From positions 1 to 8,580 of the forward strand of contig CAUCIO010000090.1 of the NCBI GenBank assembly GCA_958442925.1: 8,580 bases of DNA. The letters run 5' to 3'. The position numbers and the translations under genes were made by a program. The stretch comes from an uncultured Clostridium sp. Its GTDB lineage: Bacteria > Bacillota > Clostridia > Lachnospirales > Lachnospiraceae. The notes beneath the pieces were generated by a model, which made no database searches, was not told the origin of the DNA, and worked only from the letters and a program-made list of their open reading frames with translations. Below, piece after piece: positions 1 to 6,415 of the stretch (position 1 is its first letter; every line of letters begins with the position of its first letter).

Positions 1-48
1 GGTGTTGCTATTGAAAGGATTGCAGAACTGTATCGGGATATCAGATAA
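1..48 (+). CDS. C-terminal end of an upstream gene (partial)
   Basis: Frame 1 is open from the window edge to a TAA at 46-48 and encodes only 15 residues (GVAIERIAELYRDIR). The composition, an amphipathic helix rich in Arg, Glu, Ile and Leu, fits the C-terminal helix of a soluble protein. The next gene starts 33 bases later on the same strand with no visible terminator between them, so the two are probably co-transcribed. Too little is present to name a family. Confidence 0.5.
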   Translation, partial: GVAIERIAELYRDIR

Positions 49-68
49 AGCAGAATGACAAAAACTGT

Positions 69-74
69 GGGAGG
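69..74 (+). promoter_or_regulatory. Ribosome binding site that decides the phosphotransferase start
   Basis: GGGAGG lies 7 bases before the ATG at 82. The in-frame ATG at 55 has no purine-rich Shine-Dalgarno sequence in front of it, so the start at 82 is preferred and the protein begins MRQLPEGLEQ. Confidence 0.7.
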
Positions 75-81
75 AAGGAAG

Positions 82-1104
82 ATGAGACAGCTGCCAGAAG
101 GATTGGAGCAGATTGTTACGGGAGAGAGGTTTCGAAAAGCGCTGGGGCTTCCAGACAGGGTGGAGGAGAACTATGAGCTGCTGGCTCAGGGGGAGTACAA
201 CCGGAATTTTCTCTTTATCCATCCTGTGACAGGCAAAAAGCTGATACTCCGGCTGAATTTTGGGAGCCAGATGCACCTGGAACATCAGATTGAATATGAA
301 TATCAGGCGCTCTGCCTGCTGAAGGATTCCGGCAGGACGCCGAAGCCTTTGTATGTGGATGGAAGCAGGCAGACTTCCGACCAGGGATTTCTGGTGATGG
401 AATTTCTGCCGGGCCGGGCACTTGACTACCGGAAGGATCTCTTATCAGCGGCAGAGTGTCTGGCAGACGTCCACAGTGTAAAACTTCCGGAGAAACACAG
501 CCTGCTCTGCCCGAAAAAGCCTCTCCAGGCTATCCTGGAGGAATGTGAGGAGATGGTAAAAACCTATATGGATTCTCCTTTGGGAGAGCTTCAGACAAAA
601 CGGGAGATCAGGCGTCTTCTGGATCTGGGATGGAGACAGGCAGACAGCCTGGAGAAGGTTCCGTTCCAGTGCTGCATTAACACAGAGCTTAATTCTACAA
701 ATTTTCTTGTAAACGGGCCGGGAGAGAAGACCTTTCTCGTAGACTGGGAGAAGCCGTTATATGGAGATCCGGCTCAGGATTTGGGGCATTTTCTGGCTCC
801 TACCACCACCTTCTGGAAGACAGATGTTATTCTTTCTAAGGAGGAGAGAGAGGCGTTTGTGACAGCGTACATCCGTTCTGCGGGAAATGGGGCTCTTACA
901 GAGGGAATCCGGGAGCGGACTCGCCTGTATATTCCCATTACCTGTTTAAGAGGAATTACCTGGTGCGCCATGGCCTGGGTTCAGTATCGGCAGCCGGGAA
1001 GAGAACTGGTGAACGAGTCTACCAGGAAAAAACTGGATGAATATCTGGACGCCGGATTCCTGGCCGGAATCGGATCGATGATTGAGGGAGAAAGGGAAGC
1101 TTAG
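82..1104 (+). CDS. APH/choline-kinase-fold phosphotransferase with a variant catalytic loop
   Basis: A 340-residue cytoplasmic protein of the aminoglycoside phosphotransferase/choline kinase (APH) superfamily, whose members transfer phosphate from ATP to small-molecule hydroxyls. Seen in the sequence: a glycine-loop-like segment AQGEYNRNF (residues 35-43) followed by the LILRLN strand, a hinge VMEFLPG (105-111), the catalytic loop, and the metal-binding DWE (221-223) followed by GDPAQDLGHFL. The catalytic loop normally reads HGDLxxxN. Here it reads NTELNSTN (200-207), so His is Asn and the catalytic Asp is Glu. The metal-binding Asn207 and Asp221 are kept, which argues for a divergent subfamily rather than a dead enzyme. 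Thiamine kinase (ThiK), choline kinase and methylthioribose kinase belong to this superfamily, but nothing here fixes the substrate. The gene for a small membrane transporter follows after 5 bases, which suggests phosphorylation of something imported. Fold call is firm; substrate unknown. Confidence 0.85.
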   Translation: MRQLPEGLEQIVTGERFRKALGLPDRVEENYELLAQGEYNRNFLFIHPVTGKKLILRLNFGSQMHLEHQIEYEYQALCLLKDSGRTPKPLYVDGSRQTSDQGFLVMEFLPGRALDYRKDLLSAAECLADVHSVKLPEKHSLLCPKKPLQAILEECEEMVKTYMDSPLGELQTKREIRRLLDLGWRQADSLEKVPFQCCINTELNSTNFLVNGPGEKTFLVDWEKPLYGDPAQDLGHFLAPTTTFWKTDVILSKEEREAFVTAYIRSAGNGALTEGIRERTRLYIPITCLRGITWCAMAWVQYRQPGRELVNESTRKKLDEYLDAGFLAGIGSMIEGEREA

Positions 1105-1109
1105 GGAAT

Positions 1110-1715
1110 ATGAGACAGGAGCTGAAGACAGATGAAACGAGACAAAAAAGAGAGTTCCCAGAGCTTTTAGAGGGAATCGCTGCAGTTCTGACAGCAGCAG
1201 CAGTTACTGGAGTGACGGCAGTTCTCCCTATGGTGGCCTCGGTGGGAAAGCTGGTTTATGCCAACAATATTCCGGTGATGCTCATGAGCATGAAATTCGG
1301 ACCGGTGGGAGGTGCGCTGTATGCGGCAGCGGCTTCTATTATCCTTAACAACATTGGAATGGGCAGCGGCGTGCTGCTCTATGTGCTACTGTTTCAGATG
1401 GCAGAGGCAGCTTTGGCGGGACTTTTATGGCACAAAAAGAGATTTCATGTGCTGCGCTACGGAGTTTCCGTACTGGGAGGGACATTTGCATTAAAGCCGT
1501 TATCTTTTTTATTATACTATCTCTTTAACAGAGAAGTGTTGGGAGACAGAGGTATGTTTTCCTATCTGGCGGGGAGCTATACCGGATATCTGCGCTCAGG
1601 ATGGAAGGACACACTTCTTCTCTATGGGTCGGGAATTCTGTGCGGTTATCTTTTAAACCGTTTACTGGAATTATTATTTACAAAACATCACAAAAAGGAG
1701 GAACCAGAGGTATGA
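1110..1715 (+). CDS. Small integral membrane protein, probable ECF-transporter S component
   Basis: A 201-residue, very hydrophobic protein with about five or six membrane segments (roughly residues 20-47, 53-79, 86-107, 112-141 and 165-190), a charged soluble N-terminus and a basic C-terminal tail. Size, topology and the segment IPVMLMSMKFGPVGGALYA (54-72) resemble substrate-binding S components of energy-coupling factor (ECF) vitamin transporters, where a Pro-containing helix is followed by a FGPxxGAL-type turn. These proteins bind vitamins or precursors such as thiamine, hydroxymethylpyrimidine or queuosine-related bases. They use a shared A/A'/T module, often encoded elsewhere, and no such module is in this window. 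The gene starts 5 bases after the phosphotransferase (AAAGGGA at 1091-1097) and its stop overlaps the next ATG by 4 bases, so it sits inside an operon. The ligand cannot be read. It could also be another small multi-pass protein, so the S-component call is moderate. Confidence 0.55.
   Translation: MRQELKTDETRQKREFPELLEGIAAVLTAAAVTGVTAVLPMVASVGKLVYANNIPVMLMSMKFGPVGGALYAAAASIILNNIGMGSGVLLYVLLFQMAEAALAGLLWHKKRFHVLRYGVSVLGGTFALKPLSFLLYYLFNREVLGDRGMFSYLAGSYTGYLRSGWKDTLLLYGSGILCGYLLNRLLELLFTKHHKKEEPEV
1695..1702 (+). promoter_or_regulatory. Ribosome binding site for the YnjE-like rhodanese
   Basis: AAAGGAGG lies inside the end of the preceding membrane-protein gene, 9 bases before the ATG at 1712. 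It fixes the start at 1712 and rules out an upstream in-frame ATG at 1601, which would add 37 residues read out of frame from the membrane-protein gene and would bury the signal peptide. Confidence 0.8.
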
Positions 1716-3217
1716 AAAAGAAAATCTGGATAACAGCCATGGCGGCAGCGTCAGCAGCCGTTCTGGGTGCCTGCTCAGGAGGGGCAAAGGAAACAGCTGA
1801 AACAGCACAGACAACTGCGGCAGAAAGCGCTGCAGCAGAAGAGACAGGAGCACAGGCCCAGGGAGAAATCGGCTCTGTTACTGTGGAGGAGATCAGGGAC
1901 AAGGAGATTCAGCTGATTGACGTCCGCTCAGAGGAGCAGTATATTGGCTGGAAGACAGCAGCGGGAGAAGGCGGCCACATGGAGGGTGCTGTTGATTTCC
2001 CGGAGAGCTGGCTGTCCATGGATCTGGAGAAGGAATCAGCCATAGGAACGACCATGGAACTGGAGCTGGAGCGCCGCGGTCTGGATCGGTCCAAGGAGAC
2101 GGTCCTCTACGGAAACGGCACTGTTTCTGAGGAGACAGCGAAGAAATATCAGGAGCTGGGCTTTGAGGATCTGTCTGTTCTGGAGGGAGGCTATGAGGCA
2201 TATCTGGAAGACGGAGGAGAGGCAGTCAGCCTTCCCGGATACCAGATGTACGTATCTCCTCAGTGGGTACAGGATCTGGCAGACGGAAAGAATCCGGAAA
2301 GCTATGATGGAAATGATTTCCAGATCGTGGAGGTTTCTCTGGCCAGCGAGACAGAGGAGTATGGAAAAGGTCATCTTCCGGGGGCAGTTAATGTCAATGC
2401 AGATGCAATCAACCACGTTCCGGGTCTCCGCGCTCTGGCTGACTATGAGGTAGTTCCCATGGAAGAGCAGTTAAAGTTCTGGAACCGCCCGTCTGATGAG
2501 GAGATTCAGAAGACATTAGAGGGACTTGGAATTACAAAGGACACAACCGTAGTGCTTTACGGAACAACAGCGGCAACTACAGCAGCGGCAAGAGCAGGCC
2601 TGATTATGAAGTATGCAGGCGTGGAGGATATCCGCCTTGTAAACGGAGGCAAGACCTTGTGGGCTTTAGAGGGAAGAGAATGGGATACAGAAATCCATCA
2701 GCCAGAGGCGGTGGAATTCGGAGCAGAGGTTCCGCAGAATCCAGATGCGATCTATGATTACGAGGAGGAACTGGCAGCTGTAAACAATGAGAATGCAGTT
2801 ATTGCTTCTATCAGAAGCTGGGAGGAATATCTGGGAAATATCAGCGGTTATACCTATATCGGAGAAGCCGGAGACATTGCCAAGTCCAGATTTGGATATG
2901 CAGGTTCTGATCCATACAGCATGGAGGACTTCAGAAACGTGGACAATACCATGTTTAACTATGAAATGATGGAAGACCGCTGGGAGCGCTGGGGAATTAC
3001 TCCGGACAAAGAGGTAGTATTCCACTGCGGAACCGGCTGGAGAGCCAGCGAGACATATTTTTACGCCCAGGCCATGGGATGGGAAAATATCCACGTTTAC
3101 GATGGCGGCTGGTATGAGTGGCATAAGCAGCCGGAAAGCCCTGTAAAAGAGAAGGGACTTCCAGAAGATGCGCCGGAGCAGAAACCAGAGGAGTTTTTTG
3201 TAGTAAAGAAAAAATAG
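1712..3217 (+). CDS. ynjE: YnjE-like three-domain rhodanese (sulfurtransferase) lipoprotein
   Basis: A 501-residue extracytoplasmic lipoprotein. Residues 1-21 form a signal peptide ending in the lipobox LGA-Cys21, followed by a Thr/Ala/Glu-rich linker (about 22-50). Three rhodanese domains follow, at about 54-172, 179-330 and 345-487. In domain 1 the catalytic Cys position is Gly134 (LYGNGT) and in domain 2 it is Gly284 (LYGTTA), so both appear catalytically inactive. Domain 3 keeps an active loop HC-GTGWR with Cys439. This arrangement, with only the last of three domains active and a CGTGWR loop, matches E. coli YnjE, a periplasmic thiosulfate sulfurtransferase next to ynjBCD. Rhodaneses carry sulfur as a Cys persulfide to an acceptor thiol or cyanide; the acceptor here is unknown. 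The ATG overlaps the preceding stop (ATGA), implying translational coupling to the membrane-protein gene. The protein is longer than the E. coli one mainly through the lipoprotein linker. Confidence 0.88.
   Translation: MKKKIWITAMAAASAAVLGACSGGAKETAETAQTTAAESAAAEETGAQAQGEIGSVTVEEIRDKEIQLIDVRSEEQYIGWKTAAGEGGHMEGAVDFPESWLSMDLEKESAIGTTMELELERRGLDRSKETVLYGNGTVSEETAKKYQELGFEDLSVLEGGYEAYLEDGGEAVSLPGYQMYVSPQWVQDLADGKNPESYDGNDFQIVEVSLASETEEYGKGHLPGAVNVNADAINHVPGLRALADYEVVPMEEQLKFWNRPSDEEIQKTLEGLGITKDTTVVLYGTTAATTAAARAGLIMKYAGVEDIRLVNGGKTLWALEGREWDTEIHQPEAVEFGAEVPQNPDAIYDYEEELAAVNNENAVIASIRSWEEYLGNISGYTYIGEAGDIAKSRFGYAGSDPYSMEDFRNVDNTMFNYEMMEDRWERWGITPDKEVVFHCGTGWRASETYFYAQAMGWENIHVYDGGWYEWHKQPESPVKEKGLPEDAPEQKPEEFFVVKKK
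1810..1839 (+). repeat. Low-complexity linker repeat, copy 1
   Basis: This stretch encodes the TTAAESAAAE-type linker behind the lipobox of the YnjE-like protein. By eye, 26 of 30 bases match 3449-3478 in the second rhodanese gene. It probably reflects simple codon-level low complexity (GCA/ACA/GAG) common in lipoproteins of this group, or exchange between the two rhodanese genes. Confidence 0.55.
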
Positions 3218-3270
3218 GCAGATTCAATAAAAGAACCCGATTGATAGAAAAAAACGATAAATCAGCCTGA

Positions 3271-3298
3271 AAGTCTGGTTGAAGAACAGAGGCTTCAA
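3271..3298 (+). promoter_or_regulatory. Inverted repeats overlapping the -35 box, possible operator
   Basis: Two alternative dyads overlap here. TTGAAG (3279-3284) and CTTCAA (3293-3298) are perfect 6-base arms with an 8-base centre and include the -35 box itself. AAGTCTG (3271-3277) can also pair with CAGA (3287-3290) and CTT (3293-3295) around a 2-base bulge. Position over the -35 box and spacer would suit repressor binding. No regulator gene is visible, and short dyads arise often by chance, so this is tentative. Confidence 0.3.
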
Positions 3299-3307
3299 GA
3301 GTATAAT
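3279..3307 (+). promoter_or_regulatory. Sigma-A-type promoter upstream of the second rhodanese and the ABC genes
   Basis: A -35 box TTGAAG (3279-3284) is separated by 17 bases from a perfect -10 box TATAAT (3302-3307). Spacing is optimal for the housekeeping sigma factor, and the start would fall near 3314, about 30 bases before the ATG at 3345. It would drive the two-domain rhodanese, the binding protein, the permeases, the ATPase and the nucleoside hydrolase-like gene as one transcript, separately from the phosphotransferase end of the cluster. Confidence 0.7.
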
Positions 3308-3328
3308 AGGTAAGGTTTGACAAAAAAA

Positions 3329-3335
3329 GAGGAGG
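3329..3335 (+). promoter_or_regulatory. Strong ribosome binding site of the two-domain rhodanese gene
   Basis: GAGGAGG stands 9 bases before the ATG at 3345, the strongest Shine-Dalgarno match in the window. It suggests high expression of the first gene behind the internal promoter. Confidence 0.75.
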
Positions 3336-3344
3336 AGATTACTC

Positions 3345-4244
3345 ATGAGAAAGAAATTAACAGCAGCATTATTAGTATCCGCAATGGCGGCTATGATGGT
3401 AACAGGATGTGCTTCCGGAACAGACAGCAAGGAGACGACAGCAGCTCAGACAACAGCGGCAGAGAGCACAGCAGCAGAGACAGAGGCAGCAGGCGAGGAG
3501 ACAACAGCAGCTTCCAAGGAGGCAGGTGAGACTCAGTACGTTGCTCCGGCAGATGCAGTGAAGGCAGCCCAGGCAGACGAGATCCATGTACTGGATGTAA
3601 GAGAGTGGGCAAACTACGCAGAGGGAAGAGTAGCCGGTTCTGAGTGGTGTCCGATTTTCCCGCTGGAGGACGAGTCTCTGGCTGAGCAGATGACTGCTTA
3701 CGCTGAGAAGAACTTAAAGGACGGAAAAGAGATCTATATTATCTGCAACAGCGGAAAAAGAGGCGCTGCAAAGACAACAGAGGTTCTTACAGCGGCAGGA
3801 ATCGACCCATCTCTGCTCTTTACAGTAGAGGGAGGAGCAAAGGCTCTTGGAGAGGAGAAATCTCTCACCACAAACCGTGCAGAGGAGGCCATTGACTGGC
3901 AGTATGTAACAGGAAAGGAAGCAGTAGAGGCTCTTGGAAGCGAGGACGTTCAGTTCTTAGACGTACGCGATATGGATACTTATGCAAAGGGACATCTTCC
4001 TCAGTCCATGAATGTAGGCTTAAAGGAAATCGAGGATCCGGCTGCCCAGACTGAGATGTACGAGATGGCAAAGGCAGAGTTAGACGCTGAGAAACCAGTT
4101 TATATTCTCTGCTACAGCGGAAACAAGTGCGCAAAGACAGCGATTTCCGTTATGAAGGATGCAGGCTTTGATCCGGCTAACCTGTTTATCATCGAGAACG
4201 GCGCTAAGGATGCAGATGTAGCGGCTGCATTTGTGACAGAGTAA
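3345..4244 (+). CDS. Two-domain rhodanese lipoprotein, both domains with a catalytic Cys
   Basis: A 299-residue predicted lipoprotein. The signal peptide ends in the lipobox VTG-Cys22, and a Thr/Ala/Glu-rich spacer covers about residues 23-62. Two rhodanese domains follow (about 64-165 and 186-299). Domain 1 has LDVRE (an Asp-Val-Arg rhodanese signature) and the active loop IC-NSGKRG with Cys134. Domain 2 has LDVRD, the KGHLPQSMNV segment typical of rhodaneses, and the loop LC-YSGNK with Cys256. A further Cys262 directly follows the domain 2 loop, giving a CX5C pair. Unlike classical tandem rhodaneses, where one domain is dead, both domains keep the Cys. It would transfer sulfane sulfur on the outer face of the membrane. 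It is first behind the internal promoter and 12 bases before the YnjB-like binding protein gene, so it is likely functionally tied to the importer. Partner and substrate are unknown. Confidence 0.88.
   Translation: MRKKLTAALLVSAMAAMMVTGCASGTDSKETTAAQTTAAESTAAETEAAGEETTAASKEAGETQYVAPADAVKAAQADEIHVLDVREWANYAEGRVAGSEWCPIFPLEDESLAEQMTAYAEKNLKDGKEIYIICNSGKRGAAKTTEVLTAAGIDPSLLFTVEGGAKALGEEKSLTTNRAEEAIDWQYVTGKEAVEALGSEDVQFLDVRDMDTYAKGHLPQSMNVGLKEIEDPAAQTEMYEMAKAELDAEKPVYILCYSGNKCAKTAISVMKDAGFDPANLFIIENGAKDADVAAAFVTE
3449..3478 (+). repeat. Low-complexity linker repeat, copy 2
   Basis: Partner of the copy at 1810-1839, encoding TTAAESTAAE in the post-lipobox spacer of the two-domain rhodanese. By eye, 26 of 30 bases agree. 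The surrounding spacer repeats GCAGCAGAGA-like units. Confidence 0.55.
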
Positions 4245-4256
4245 TAGGGAGAAAAC

Positions 4257-5528
4257 ATGAAGAAAAATTGGATTCTTCTGCTGGCAGCAGCTGCCTGTTC
4301 CATGTCTCTCCTGACTGGCTGCTCAGGTTCTGGGAGCGCAGAGACAGATGCTTCCAAAGCAGGAGCCGAGACAGAAGAGGCAGGCTCTGTTCAGACGGAT
4401 ATGACCTTTGAGGAGATGAAGGAGGCAGCCAGGGGAACGACAGTTACCTTCTACGGCTGGGGAGGAGATGAAAAGCTCAACCAGTGGCTGGACAATACCT
4501 TTGCTCCTGTTATGAAGGAAAAATATGACATTACTATGGAGCGTGTTCCCATGGATATTGACCAGGTTTTAAGCCAGCTGTCAGGGGAAATCCAGGCAGG
4601 GGAGAAGGACGGCTCCATTGATATGATCTGGATCAATGGAGAGAATTTCCAGTCTGCCAAGGAAAACAGCATGCTCTATGGCCCCTTCACAGATAAGCTT
4701 CCTAATTTTAACGAATATGTGGATGCAGAATCTGAGGATGTAACCCTGGACTTCGGTTATCCGGTAGAGGGCTACGAGGCTCCCTATGGGAAAGCGCAGA
4801 TGGTGCTGATCGCAGATACGGCGGTAACACCAGAGCTCCCAAAGAGCGCAGAGGAGCTGAAAGCGTTTGTGGAAGCGAATCCCGGGAAGGTAACCTATCC
4901 GGCGCTTCCTGATTTTACAGGAAGTGTCTTTGTAAGAAATATCATCTACGAGCTCTGCGGATATGAGCAGTTCCTGACCATGGAGCCTGACAAGGAGACA
5001 GTGAGACAGGCAGTGGCTCCGGCTATGGAGTATTTAAGAGAATTAAATCCATCTCTCTGGAACCAGGGACAGACGTTTCCTGAATCCTCCACTACGCTGG
5101 ACAATATGTTTGCTGACGGTGAACTGGTATTAAACATGACTTATGACGCCTACAGCACAGCGTTAAAGATTGAGGATGGAGCTTATACAGAAACCACAGA
5201 GAGCTTCCAGTTTGACAAGGGAACCATTGGAAACACCAATTTCATGGCAATCGCAGCAAATTCCGGCAACAAGGCAGGAGCGATGGTAGCCATTAATGAG
5301 ATGCTTTCTCCTGAGATTCAGGCAGACCGTTATGAGACGCTGAAGGTAATCCCGGTTCTGGATAATGAAGCACTGACAGAAGAGCAGAAGGCAGCTTTTG
5401 CCCAGGTGGATCTCGGAAAAGGAACAATCCCTCAGGATGAGCTGCTTTCCAAACGTCTTCCGGAGATGCCGGCAGAACTGGTTCCAGTCATCGAAGAAAT
5501 CTGGCTGGAGGAAGTGGTAGGTAAATAA
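4257..5528 (+). CDS. ynjB: YnjB-type ABC transporter solute-binding lipoprotein
   Basis: A 423-residue lipoprotein that would capture the transported molecule outside the cell and deliver it to the permeases. It has a signal peptide with the lipobox LTG-Cys22, a short acidic spacer, and then a periplasmic-binding-protein fold beginning at VTFYGWGGDEKLNQWLDN. Segments IDMIWINGENFQSAKE, LYGPFTDKLPN and FGYPVEGYEAPYGKAQ are, from memory of the family, hallmarks of the uncharacterised YnjB group (COG4134), which is distantly related to thiamine/iron/polyamine-type binding proteins. The E. coli member is near 390 residues; the extra length here is the lipoprotein spacer. RBS AGGGAG lies at 4246-4251. 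The gene starts 12 bases after the rhodanese and its stop overlaps the first permease start by one base. Family call is strong; ligand is not known. Confidence 0.88.
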   Translation: MKKNWILLLAAAACSMSLLTGCSGSGSAETDASKAGAETEEAGSVQTDMTFEEMKEAARGTTVTFYGWGGDEKLNQWLDNTFAPVMKEKYDITMERVPMDIDQVLSQLSGEIQAGEKDGSIDMIWINGENFQSAKENSMLYGPFTDKLPNFNEYVDAESEDVTLDFGYPVEGYEAPYGKAQMVLIADTAVTPELPKSAEELKAFVEANPGKVTYPALPDFTGSVFVRNIIYELCGYEQFLTMEPDKETVRQAVAPAMEYLRELNPSLWNQGQTFPESSTTLDNMFADGELVLNMTYDAYSTALKIEDGAYTETTESFQFDKGTIGNTNFMAIAANSGNKAGAMVAINEMLSPEIQADRYETLKVIPVLDNEALTEEQKAAFAQVDLGKGTIPQDELLSKRLPEMPAELVPVIEEIWLEEVVGK

Positions 5529-6415
5529 TGAAACGAAAGCTGGCGCCGTATGTGCTGCTGGCTCCGCAGATCATACTCACCATTCTTTTTATGATTGGAC
5601 TAGGAGCTGGAATCACCCAGAGTTTTGGGGTGGTTCCAGCTTTTGGGTTAAAGGAGCCTACGCTGTACTATTATAAAGAAATATGTCTGAGACCGGATAT
5701 GGTGGAATCGATTCTTTACAGCTTAAAGATTGCCTTTTTTTCTGCACTGGGAGCAGCAGTCATCGGAACAGTTCTCTGCGGCCTTTGTGTGTCGGCAGGA
5801 AGGACAAAGGGGATGTTTATGCGGATTCTGCAGCTTCCGGTGGCGGTTCCCCATGTGGTGACTGCCTTGTTTGCAGTCAGCCTGTGTTCTCAGAACGGGC
5901 TGGTTGCAAGGATTGCCTGTATCCTGGGCCTGATAGAGACTCAGCAGGAATTTCCCATGCTGATCTACGACAGACAGGGTATAGGTGTAATTCTGGCTTA
6001 CCTCTGGAAGGAAATCCCTTTCATTATCTATTTTGTCATCGCCCTGATGGCCAATATTAATGATCGGCTGGGGGAGGCAGCGGTTAACCTTGGAGCCAGC
6101 CGCCTGACCGCCTTTTGCCGTATCACCCTGCCCCTGTGCTGGGATACGATTGTAAGCGGCTTTCTGATTCTGTTTGTATTTGCGCTGGGAGCTTATGAGC
6201 TTCCCTTTCTGCTGGGAGTTACCAAGCCCAAGGCCCTTCCTGTGCTGGCCTATCAGCAGTACATGCATCCGGATTTGAGAAACAGACCCTATGCTATGGC
6301 GCTGAATGGAGTGATCATTGCAATTTCTCTTGTCAGCGCTGCTCTTTATTTCTGGCTGATGAACCGTCAGACCAGAAGGTTTGCAGGGGAGGGGAAAGGA
6401 GGAATGAATGTATGA
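5528..6415 (+). CDS. ABC transporter permease, first half of the YnjC-like pore
   Basis: A 295-residue inner-membrane permease with about six membrane helices (first near residues 7-30, last near 258-280). The cytoplasmic EAA coupling loop is clear: E183-A-A-V-N-L-G189, followed by ASRLTAFCRITLPL, the contact site for the ATPase. The ATG overlaps the preceding stop by one base (TAATG), with GAGGAAG at 5509-5515 as ribosome binding site. In E. coli YnjC the two permease halves are, as I recall, fused in a single polypeptide of about 510 residues; here they are two genes. Together with the downstream permease it should form the heterodimeric pore of the importer. Confidence 0.88.
   Translation: MKRKLAPYVLLAPQIILTILFMIGLGAGITQSFGVVPAFGLKEPTLYYYKEICLRPDMVESILYSLKIAFFSALGAAVIGTVLCGLCVSAGRTKGMFMRILQLPVAVPHVVTALFAVSLCSQNGLVARIACILGLIETQQEFPMLIYDRQGIGVILAYLWKEIPFIIYFVIALMANINDRLGEAAVNLGASRLTAFCRITLPLCWDTIVSGFLILFVFALGAYELPFLLGVTKPKALPVLAYQQYMHPDLRNRPYAMALNGVIIAISLVSAALYFWLMNRQTRRFAGEGKGGMNV

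Larger units (their letters stand above)
3218..3344 (+). other. 127-base intergenic region splitting the gene cluster
   Basis: This is the only sizeable non-coding gap in the window. It is A/T-rich in its first half (a run of seven A at about 3248-3254), carries a promoter at 3279-3307 and ends in a strong ribosome binding site. I see no GC-rich hairpin followed by a T run, so there is no supported terminator for the upstream genes. Read-through from the phosphotransferase end plus a second internal start is the simplest reading. Confidence 0.6.

Noticed and set aside
55..81. Earlier start for the phosphotransferase at ATG 55
   Set aside because: There is no Shine-Dalgarno sequence before it, while GGGAGG stands correctly placed before ATG 82.
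1601..1711. Earlier in-frame start for the YnjE-like rhodanese
   Set aside because: It would overlap the membrane-protein gene by more than 100 bases and put a hydrophilic extension before an evident lipoprotein signal peptide. The ATG at 1712 has a strong ribosome binding site.
3218..3278. Possible rho-independent terminator or riboswitch after the YnjE-like gene
   Set aside because: Only short, weak pairings (for example CAGCC with GGTTG) and an A run rather than a T run on the + strand are present. No TPP-type or other known riboswitch core is recognisable.
5723..6268. Minus-strand open frame of 181 codons opposite the first permease
   Set aside because: It is antisense to a well-supported membrane protein, has Cys/His/Gln-rich composition without family features, and no ribosome binding site of note.
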